A program made the position numbers and the translations under genes. Below are positions 21,801-33,800 of a stretch of 62,206 nucleotides of DNA, in pieces. The DNA comes from Magnetococcales bacterium DCbin2. GTDB taxonomy: Bacteria > Pseudomonadota > Magnetococcia > Magnetococcales > UBA8363. The DNA is taken from NCBI GenBank assembly GCA_002753615.1, contig PEAO01000004.1, forward strand, positions 1 through 62,206. The letters are read 5' to 3'. The notes under the pieces are model-generated. The model made no database searches. It saw nothing but the letters and a program-made list of their open reading frames with translations, and was not told where the DNA came from. The stretch's first letter is position 1, and each line of letters opens with the position of its first letter.

Positions 21801-24800
21801 ATGGTATCGGCATTCTGGGTGATATGGCCTCCCAATGCGGGGGTGTTCAGGGTCACGTCATAGTCAAAGGTGGCGGTTCCGCCAGATTGACCGATGGTCA
21901 CCGTATGCGAGCCATGGGAAAGACCAAAGATGACATCTCCCAAACCACCCGATTGCAGATGGTCCAACTCCGTTTGATCCAGGTGAAACACGCCAGCCGC
22001 TCCGGTCCCAAGACCGATAGAAGTTGTCGCCGTCAATGGCAAGAGGCGGATGGTTCCCGCCACTCCGGTGGCGATATCACTGTTGATAGCGACCTGTTCG
22101 GCGTTCAGCACCACATCACCATCGCCGGTACCGAGGAAACCGTTGACGGTCAGGACTTTCGCGGTCCCCGAAGTCAGGTTGATTTCCCCCGTCCCGGTGG
22201 TGGTCAATCCGACGCCAGCGACATGGTTGATGGTGATGTCGCCACCGGCATCGAGGGTAATATCCTCCCCTGCCAGGGAGTCGATATGGGTTGTGGTCAG
22301 GTTCCCCCCCGCTTGCAGGGTGACCAGACCGGAACGGGCGGTGATGGTGGCACTGGAAATATCGGCAGCGGCATGAACATCGACAGTGCCATGCAACACA
22401 TCCAGATTGGTCAGGCCAATGGAACTGGTTTCGTCAATCGTGACGTTACCCACTTCCGAAGTCGTGATGCTGGCACTCGCCAGGTTTCCCGCAACGGTTA
22501 CCGCTCCGGCGGCGATTGCCGTCAATTGATCACCCTGGATAGCATCGACCACAACGGAACCGGCACTGGTGAGGTTGATATCTCCAGAAGTGGAGGCATT
22601 CAGGATACCCAACGTCATTGATCCGCCCGCAGTCGTGGTCAGGGTAATGTCATTACTATCGGAATTGGTCAATGATTGAATCTTATCGACGTTCATCAAC
22701 CCGGCTGCGCTCAGGGTAACTGCACCATGGGCGGTGATGACCTCGTGGACATCAAGAGTGCGATCATTCACAACAGTCACGTTGCCTGCGGCGATGGTGG
22801 TGACATCAAGCGTACTGACACTGGCCTGGATAGTGACCGACCCACCGGCAGTTACATGCAGTTCATCGCCGGTGGCCTGTGTTCCCACGGTGATGGCCCC
22901 ATTGGCCGTTTCCAAAGTGATATCACCCAGGGTTCCCGCATTGAGTGCCGTGGCGTTGATAGCCCCAGAGGTCGTTTTGATCGTGATGTCATGGGTATCG
23001 CTGTTGGTCCCCAGAGTCAGGTTGGTGATAGTTAGTGTTCCCCCGGCGGTGACGTTGGCTGCACCATCATGCACGGTCGCCGACAGGGTGGCAGAATTCA
23101 ACTCATCGATGGTGAGATCGCCGACCCCATTCTGGGTTATGGTCATGACACCGGCATCGGTTGCCATGCGCAAAGGACCATCACCCAAAGTGACATTTAA
23201 GGTATTGGCGGTCATGCGACCACTGGTTTCCAGGTTGCTGGTCGCATTGAGAGTCATGGAGCCGGTTCCGACATTGACCGCATCGGCGAACAGGATTTCA
23301 TGGGCGTTCATGACAATGTTACGGCTATCAAAATCGGGCAGTGCCACCACGGTGATGACCCCGGTGGCGGTCAGGTTGATATTCCCCTGATGTCCGGTTA
23401 CCAACATCAGCAGATAATCGCCCACCACGTTGGCGTTCAGATCACCGAAGGTGGTGTCATAACTCACCGTAGGGGTGACGGTGAGAACCGAGCCAATATC
23501 GAAAGCATCGAAGGGTAAAGCGGTCCCCGATTCCACGGTGACGCGATAACCAAAGACATCGATGCCATCATCTTTCCGACCCGTCGGTTCCACGATGGTC
23601 CCCGTGGCTGCATCCAAGGTGACACTGGCGGCGGTTTTGTAGGATCCTACCGAACTACCCGCTTCCACCCGGTCTACGTAGATGTTGGCCCCGGCATTCA
23701 AAGTAATACTGGCAGCGGCGGTATCGTTGACGGTGGTGACGTTGGTGGCGGTCAGATCGAGACCCGCTGTGACGGTGATGGCACCGCCGGTAGAGACCAC
23801 GTTCACCAAGTCTACATTGTCGGCTTCATTGATGCTGATGGCACCGGAGGCCGTTGCCGCGATGGTGTTGGCATTGGTATTCAAGGTGATGGTGTTGGCG
23901 GTTGCGTCCAACGCATCGGAAATAAAGACCGAACTGGCACTGGCGTTGATGGTGGTGCCGCTGATAGCGGTGGTTTGGGCGGCGCGATAGATCCCCGAAT
24001 TGATGGTCAGATTGCCATCACTGTGGAGCAACAGGTTTTGCGGCGCACTCCCTGGCGTTAATCCGGCGATAGACCCAGACAGAGTAAAATCGTTGGTCAC
24101 ATCGATGGTCACATCGCGGGTAGCGGCAACCTTGAGTTTGGTTGCGTTCAAGCTTGCGACTTCCACATAGATATCGCCACCCTGATCCACCAATTGCACG
24201 GGCGTCAGGCGGGCCTTGATGGTGGCATCGACTAGTTCGGTATAGGTGGGACCATAATCATCGATCCCTTCCAGGTAATATTTATTGCTTCCAAGGTTAT
24301 AGAGATATTGAATATTGGTGTTGGGATCCACAGTGACACGCATTCCCGACACGTCATCCATCACCGAGTTGATGATGGGGGTATCGGCCCGTGCCGTAAG
24401 GCTCACCTCGCCGATAGCGGCGGCAGAGCCACTGGTCAGGGTTCCATAGACCAGGACGTTGCTACCCGAAGAAAGCTTGATTTTGTCAGCGGCAGTCAGG
24501 GTATCGTCCGCGTCGATGGTGAGAATCGAACCAGAGTCCAGGATAATCTGACTGGCGGCCAGGTTGACCGGGGCGTCGGGCAATACCAACTGGGCACCGG
24601 CATGTATCTCAATCAATGAGGAGGCGTTGTACAGTTTTTCCAAGGTCAGGACGCCATGGGCATTCAACACATAACCGGCACCAAAGCCCAGGGCATCACC
24701 GGCACCCGGTTCAGCGATGGCGATGTTACCTGCGGCACTGGTTAAGGTCAGCAGGTCGGTTGCTCCGAGGGCATAGGCACCCGACACCACCATCCCTTGT

Positions 24801-27800
24801 TGCGCCTCCAAAGTGACGGCACCAGCAAAGCTTTTGACATGGGTGACCGCCAAGCCACGCACCAACTCGCCATAGCCGTCGGTATCGCTCAACAGGATAT
24901 CACCCGTCGCACTTTCCACATCCAAAAGGATGTTGGCAGCCAGTTCAAGATTGGCAATGTCCCCCCCCGCATACAGGGTAACTTCATCGGCGATCAGGTC
25001 CACATCCGCATCGGTGCCATATTCCAGGATGGATCCACCAGCGGTCATGATGACATCGCTTTGAGAAGTCCGGTCTTGGGCAGCAGCAATGTTGGTGGCA
25101 AAATAGTCCCCAGCCTTGACGTGACCCATTTCAATATTTCCGGCTGCGGTCACGGTGAGATCATTGCTGTCACGGTTGGTTCCCAGCACAACCTTTTTCA
25201 GCACGACATCGCCATAGGCATCCATCACGTTGAGAGAACCGCTTTGAATGAACACATCATCCAGGACAAACAGATCGGCATCAGGGGCGGTCAAGATGAT
25301 ATCGCCGTCAGAGCGGCTTTCCAACAAAAGCTTATTGACATCGGGAGTTAAATTGACATGGCTTTCCACCGTGACATCCAACACATCGGCCCGCAAAGGA
25401 TTGGCATTACGTTCTCGAATCGCCCCGCCAATGTCCAGAGTGATATCACCCAAACCATTCAAACCTGTCGCAAGGGTTGTATAAACCAGATCGGCACTCT
25501 TGCCACCCGTGCCATCCATATCATAGGTGGTGATGAGAATATCATTGCCGTCATCCAACCCTTCCGCTTCCATCCGGGTGGCGGTGACATCGCCGAAAGC
25601 GGTCACGGCAATTTGACCATCGCCAGTGACCATCTGAGTGGCAATGACACTGCCATCGACCCAGACCGAAATATCACCCGCATCGGTGGTCGCTTGTTCG
25701 ATAGTCATGTTGGAGCGGCCCACCAGGGTGATATCACCCGATAGCCCGGTCACCTGCGCAACCAACTGATCCGCATCCACGGTCAGGCGAATGCCTTCTG
25801 CGGCCATGGCGGTGATCTTGGCAGCGGTCAATGTCCCACTACTGTGGGTAATATTTCCGGCGGCAGCCACCAAGTTCATAGAGCCATCGGTCTGCATGAC
25901 ACCGTTATCGAGAGTGATGTGACCTGCCAACTCGCCGGCGGTCAAAACCAGGGCATTGGTCGTGTTGGACGATACGGTGATATCGGTATAAATGCCGCCG
26001 ACGATGGAACCACTTTGTCCACCCCCTTGTCCCGCCAGAAGTGCAGTCGTTTCACCGGAGGAGATGGTACCGTCGATACCCAACAGCGTTGCCGCACTGA
26101 GTAAGACATCCGCGTCAGCGGTCATCACCCCTTCAGCCCTCAAGGCACGACCCGACTCCATGGTGAAATCGCCGTCACTGTTAGTCTCCGAGGAACGGGC
26201 AAACGTAATATCCGAACCCGCCGTCACCAGGATGTTGCCACCGACGTTAATTTTGGAATAAGCGGCGATGGTATCGGGATCGACCCCATCGGGAATCATC
26301 CCTTCGTGGGTCACTGCGCCATCGGCGGTAATGGTCAGGTCGGAAGAGTCTCCCTGGACGTTGATGAGACTGCTGATATAAACGTCGGAACCGCTGGCAA
26401 TATTCAAACTCCCCTGGGTCAGGACCGAAACATTTTCAAATGCGGCAAAGGGGCGGGGCGGCTGATCATCTTCCAGGCGTACCGTCTCGATCACAGTCTG
26501 CTGCTCGACAATGGGTACTGTTTCCCACAGAGTAACAACCTTTTCTTCCACAATTTTGACATCGGCCTCGTAGGTTTCATAAATCGGCCTGTTATCCCAA
26601 ATATCATAGTCCTGACTGACCCACTCATAAGCCAAGCTTTGGCGTTTATCGACAACATTGGTCCAGGTACTGGTCCAATTATAAAGGTAGTCGTGAAATG
26701 TTTCCGTGATGGTGACATCTTGGAGCCAATACGGCTCGTGCTGGATCACAAAGGCAAAAGACCCCGCTGACTCTGAATAGTCAGTACCGTTCTTGTTTTG
26801 TGTTGTCCAATAGGAATAATCATTCCAAGTCCCATTGGAATACATGACATAGAATTCTTCGTCACCACCAGAGTTACTAGGTTCTCCAGAATTCCAGTTG
26901 GAATACGCTTCATCCCAATTGACCCATTGCAGATCCCACTGATCCAACCCTGTTGTTCCATAAGCTGGTCCCCAACTTGAGGAGCCGGAATGTTCAAAAA
27001 TATTGATCCATATCTCATTACCTCCGGCAGCATTTTTGATGGCCGTATTCTGGGCTGAGGATCCTGGGAGGGCCAAAAAGGTATCGGCACCACCAAGATG
27101 GGAGAGTACAATGGCACCAGCGGGGGCACTTCGATCGTTGGATGCCCAATTGACGGCATTCACAAACCATTTGTTCGTGGAGATAAACTCATAATCTCTG
27201 GGGTGATAGGACCACTCTTTACCAACAGCGACACTACTGGTTGCCTGATTTGACAATTTGTTGACAGCAGCCATCATATCCATGAAACCATCACGAGCAA
27301 CGATGAATTGATTGGAATTATCACTATCATCGTCATATCCCGTTTCCCAGGTACCCGAAGATGACCAAAATGGTGCCTGATCGTATTTTGCACTACTACC
27401 GCCGGTACGCCCGTCGTAAACCTCATACTCCCTCTGACCATTGCCATTATAATCCACCGACCAACGGATGGGTGAACTATCAAGATCGGTTGTGGTTAGA
27501 TTCCGACTTGGAGTGCTATCCTCTCCACTGTAAGGGAGGGGTTCAGAACCGGTGAATGTTTTATTGGAAGCGGTATAGGCCGACTTATCCTGGTTGTAGT
27601 AGACATCGGCATGTTCCCGGTACCGACCCACAATCTCATACCAAGTGCCAGGGGTCCACCAATTGGTATCAGCCGCTTTGGGGGTGTTGATGGGGGAGGC
27701 AAGGCCACCTTGGGAGACTACCCGCAACACGTCCGCCTGTGCCCCTGTAGGCATTTGGATGTATTTATCTTTCCACCCGTCCACATTGACGTTATAGATG

Positions 27801-30800
27801 GAATTGCCCTGGCCTGCCCAGGTTGGTGTCCAGGTGGTCTGGGTGGTGACGCCATTCAGAGTTTTATGGAGAACTGGATTGGAGTAAGTAAAATTGTAAA
27901 TGGGTTTGTAGCCCAAGGTGTCCAGCACCGCCTGCCGATGGGCATCGGTAGGGAGATCAAAGAAGGTGGTGTTGTTGATGGGGGCGGTGAGACCAAAAGC
28001 GGCCCAGTCGATGATCGGACCACTACCCACAGGATTGGGGGTCGCGGCGATTTGGGCATTTCTTTCGGCAGCAGAGTTGAAATAGTCCACCTTGTTGACA
28101 AAATATTCCCGCGTTTTATTACCCACCGGGTTGTAATACCCATCCTGGGATAGAATCACATCCATGGTGTGCCATTCACGGCCCACTTTGACCTCGACCG
28201 AACCCACCTCTTCGGTCACAACGGTACTCTGCCAATACACCTCCGGCACCACGATGAAACCGGCATCCAATTCCTGATAGCCGGTCACGACATCGATGGT
28301 CAACGCACGGGTGGTGAGGATAGGGGATTGCAGGACCAGGGTACCATCCTGTTGTTGCGGGGCGGCGGCGATGATGACATCACCACCGGCGATCAAGTCC
28401 ACATCCCCAGGAGAGGCCAACTGGCCGGTACCCGATACCCACACCATGCCGCCGGTGAGGTCGGCCACCGTCATGGCATTCAACAAGCGTGCTTCATCCC
28501 AACTGCCAGAAACACCGGCATGAACGGTGATGGTATCACCCGAGGTGACATTGCCCGAAACCATCGCCTGGTTGGTGGCGTTCATAAGGATGCGGCCATC
28601 ATCTTCAAAGGTAGTCACTTCGCCATCTACCCGGATGTTGGCCCCAACCAAGTGAATGGACTCCTGAGCCTCAACCACACCGTCGTTGCTGTTGGCCCCG
28701 CCGGAGGCGATAAACACATTGGCATCGGACATCAGGGTGATGGTGGAATCATCACCACGGGTTTTGATGATACCTCCCGGCATGAGGTTAACCCCCTCCT
28801 GACCAATCATCCGCAGGGTGTTGGTAGCTTCCACCCGCCCCGTCACGGTCACTTCACCCTCTGCCGAAACGGTTACTTTTGCCGTTTGTACCCCTAATCC
28901 TCCCCCTGGCAAGGTATCGAGGCGGGAAACGGTCCCTCCGAGGAAGATATCGTCGCCAGCCGCCAGGGCTATGGTGCCACCCGCCCCGGTATCCAAGACG
29001 CCGCCCGATTCGTATACCGGCAGTCCGCCAAATATCGGGGCTGCACTGGGGTTACCCGCTTCATCCACAAAAGCACCGTCGGCATCGATCAGGTTGCCAT
29101 TGGTGTCGATGGTGCGGTTTTGCGCATCCAGCAATAAACCGGACCCATTGGTGACATAAATAATCGTATTCACCATAAGACCGGCTCCATCGGCATTGAC
29201 CCCACCGGTCAAAGTGAGCCGATTGTCGGCAAACACCGTTCCATCGACAAAGACCATCTCTTCCGAGGTGACCGTCACATTGGCCCCCTCATCACGGGCA
29301 GCCACCAACCCGCGCAACTGCACGTCGCGGTCGGCAGTAATGGTGATGTGATGGGGTTTATTGGAGGGTGGCGTCACGATCCCACCGGCACTGGCGTCGC
29401 TTAAAATCGAAGAGGCGGCGGTCATCCCCATAGCGGGGGCATGAATACCACCCTCCACGGTGATACGAATATCTCCAGTTGCCTGGATGGAGCCGCCCAT
29501 TTCCGCTTCATCCCCGTCACCGTTGATGCCGGTGCCACCGATAGCCAGGGTATCTTGCACCGTCAGGGTGACATCGACACCATCCCCCTGCCAAACGGCG
29601 GCATTGTCGGCGTCGGTATTGGTTCCGCCCAATACCGAACCGATGAGGCTCATGGAGGCGGCGTTCATGGTGATGGTGCTGTCATCACCAAAGGTCATGA
29701 CCCGCGCACCGCTACGAACAGTAATCAGGTCTGCCGCTGTCATGGCAACCGCCTGGGCTGCCCGCAAGGTACCGCCGGTTTCATAGGCTTGCCCATCGGG
29801 GAGAACCGCATGATCCAAGGCGGTCCCTTCCCGACCCAGGGTGATCGTACCACCCGATTCCAAGACGATACGTTGCCCCGGATCAGCCGCCTCGATTTCA
29901 CCACTGAAAATATCAATGCTGGTGGCGGAAGCGATTTTCAACGATCCCGCCATTTGAATGTCACCGCTCACCGATACCGGCCCGGCAACATCAATCAATA
30001 CCTCAAAATCATTCGGATTGACGGTAGCCTGGGTATTGATGACCGAACCTTGGATATCGACCCCATGGCCAGCAAGCCGAATCATGACGTTGGATTCAAT
30101 ACGGCCCGATTCCCGCTCCACCACGACATCACCCGCCGTGGAACGGATATTGATCATCCGAAGATCGGCACTACCCATCCCGATGGCACTGTTGATTTCC
30201 ACATCATTCAAGCCATTGATGAGGATTTCCCCACCAGTTCCGGTGGTGGACATGATACTGGTCCCCTCGGTGCGGATGGCGTAGGCATTGGGATTGACAT
30301 GGGTTCCTGCCGCAAGGGAAATCTGGTCATCGGCGGTCAGAGAACCATGCAGGGTCAAAGAATCTTCGGCGGTGATGATAATATCGGAACCGGTACCCCC
30401 GGCGATGATATCCCCACGCAGAACCGCATTTTTCCCGGCATTGAAGGCGATGCTGCCATCGATGGTTTCCAACTGTCCGGTCCAACCCAGATCGATATCG
30501 GTACCATCTGATGATGGGCCGGAATACATGTTGATACGACTGTGGGCCAATATCTTGCCCCGAATATCCAGTTTGCCATTGGGGCCATCGGGAGAGCCGA
30601 TGTTGATGATGGAACCTTCACCCGGTGCCTTGAGCATATAAGGGAGCGACGATGCGAGATCGGCATTCAGGTCTACATAACCCAGGAGATCGGCATTGAC
30701 CGACGTTGCCAGCAACTGGAACTTGTAGGGGCTGGTAAGATTGATCTGACCATCGCGCAATTTGGCTTTAAAATCGGGGTCGTTGGTCGGATCCGCCGTG

Positions 30801-33800
30801 GTATAGGTGGCACCCACGGTCCAATCGGCGTTATCGGAACGGACCACGGTAAATTCACCCGCATCGAGTGCCGCTTGAATATCGGCCAGAAGATGGGCGT
30901 TTTGGGTGTTGTCGGCGGTATCGGCAGCATGAATGATGATCTGGCCGCGAACTTCAAAATCAACCTTGTCGAGGAAGATATCCAGGGTCACATCCTGGCT
31001 GAGTTGACCATTGGCATATTCAATCCAATCGTTGGCCCGTATTTCGTTGGTATGGGCTGGGGCATAAAGCAACACTGGACCCGGAGCGTTCAGGTTGATG
31101 GATGAATTGTCCGACCATGTGGATAGTTGTGCCGAGCCTTGCAGGATCATCCCTGGGGCGTTGACATCTTCGGGGACGCCACCGCCATGAAAGGTGATCT
31201 CCTTGCCTGCCGCCAACTCCAAACCGAGTTCAATGACCCGTTCGGCATTGACAATCAAAGTTGATTCCCCGCCGTGGGCCACCTTTTTACGTCCCTGGTA
31301 GGTTCCATCGGGGTCACGGACATCCTCAACGTGGCCACCCGACAGCAATAATCCCAGAATATAAGCATCTCCCGTAGCATTGACGGTGATATTGCCATCG
31401 GCATTGTCGGTGACCAGTTCGCTGGCCCCGGAAATTTTCACCCCAGCGGTTTCACCCAGCCCCAAGGGGACACCACCCGTCACGGTGATCGCCTGGGTTG
31501 TTTTCAGATACCCCCCTGTTTCCACCAAGGAACCATCGCGGGCGGTGGTGATGCCGCCGATCCAGGCTTGTCCCCCAACATCCACCTCAATCGTGGAATT
31601 GGTAGCGTTCCATGTGGTGGTTTCGCTCTCAAGGTTGCCGTTGACATCGAAGGTCTGGGTGACGTTACCCCCGGAGGTAACCCGACCCATAATCTGCATG
31701 TCGTCGGTGGCACCCAAACGGATCCGGGCACCCGAACCGTCACTGGTCAACCCCGCCGCCATGGCACCACCGGCGGTATTCATGATGAACCCAAGGCCAT
31801 CATCTCCGTCACTGGCAACACCGCCGTGCAGATCGACCGATTTGGCCGCAACCATGGCTGCATCAACATATAGCTGCCCACCTGCGGTAACGTGTATTGT
31901 AGAATCGGGTCCAGCAAAGGTAACCCCATGTTCACCGATGGAACCACCGGCGACCAGATCGCCGTACAAGAGAATATCTTCGGCCCCCGTGATGGAAATA
32001 TCGGTCCCCGCCCCCTTGGTGACCAACCGGGTGGTCGCATGGACATACACACTGTCACCCAGACCATTGGCACCATCGGCGGTGACGGCAATATTGCCAT
32101 CAACATCGAAGGAGCCTTCCAGATACGTCCATCGATCCGAATGAATACTCAGATCGGAACCATCGCCATAGAGCTTGATATTGCCACGAATGATCAGGTC
32201 ATCCTGGCTTGTGAGAACCAGATTTTGGTTATCCCCCAACGTCAGGAGGGTGCCGGTCAACAGGAGACCATAGCCATCGCTGTGGGTTTTCAAGTAATGG
32301 GGGATGGTTTCTACCACATTACCATCGGCATCCCGAACCACTTTATCGGGGATGGTGGAAAAATAATCGAGGTGCGGATGCAGCGAACCGTTGCTTTGGG
32401 TATTGATATTCAGCGACGCGCTCAAGGAACCACCCAGGAGCATTTCACTGCCGGAGGTCAGATGAATCGAACTGTTGGCCCCGGTCATGACCGGTATGGG
32501 GGTGGCACCCTCGTAAGTGAAATCGACACCTGCCATCATGGCCGAGCCGGAATTGACATGCATAAACGTTGCAGCGTTGACATCAATATCGGTGTTGGCC
32601 CCAAACGCCGCCAAGGCACCTCCCTCCATAAGATGGAACGCCGCCCCGGTATCGACATCGATGGAAGAATAGGCCCCCTTGGCTTCGATATAGGAGCCGA
32701 CCCGCGCCGCCTGATCGGTGGTGAGGGTGATGGTCGAGTGGGCGTTGGCTGTCTCGATGATGGCCCCGGTGGAGCTGATGAAACTGTAAGGCTCTTCCCA
32801 TGCATCGGCCCACACCACGGTAGTGTCACCTGTCGTTCCGGCAACATCGATGTCAATGGAATCTTTCGCCTTGATCCACCCGGCGACAATCATCTGTTCG
32901 CCAATGTCAAAGGCGATGGTTTGGGCACTGACGCCGGAATCCGGCCCCGAATCGGGCATATGGAGGTTGGCAATATTGACCTGTAACAAGTCTGCGGAAA
33001 AATCGACATCGTTGCCGGTCGCCTGAAGGTCACCACGGATAAAAATTTCGTCCGCCTTGAAGCTGACATCATCGCGGAAGGTGGAATCCCAACCATGGCT
33101 GGTCCCCAGGAGCTTGATGGGGGAGGTCAGCAGGGTATCGCCGATGGTCATGGCGTTGCCATCTTCCCGGCGTCCGATAGTGACATGATTGAAACCGTCG
33201 GTCAGTGCGGCCAGATCGCGGGTAGAGAGTTCCTGGGCACCCGTCCTCTGGGGGGCGAAATAATAGGGCCAGTCGATCCCGGTCAAGGGATACATAGCGC
33301 GATTGGCATCATCTCCCGCCGCATTTTCCGCCGCCGAGCCGATTCGATATTCCCACACCGCCTGATTGGCTTGAAACACCAAGTTGCCGGAGGCGGTCAC
33401 CCGATGCGCACCCGACATAAAATCAATGTCATCCATGGTAAACGTCAGGTCAGACCCGGTATCCAAGGCATGGATATCCCCCGAAACCAGGGTGGTGCGG
33501 GCATTGAGTCCGGTCAAGCGCAGATAGAGATCACCACCGCCGATTTCAATGGCATGGTCTTTTTTGCCACTTTGCACGATCGAACGCCAGGGCGCGGTCG
33601 CGGTATCGTCCCATTCCATGTCCCATTCCCAGCCATTCTCCGGTGGTGTGGCCAAGATTTGCAGATTGGGGTTAACCCGATGGGTCAAGGTTTTTTCCAC
33701 AATCAGGTTGAGATCATCCTCTTCGGTAATGGCCACGTCACCCCGTCCAGCATCGGAGGTCATGACGGTCAATTCCGCAACCCGTGTGAGAAGTGGGGTG

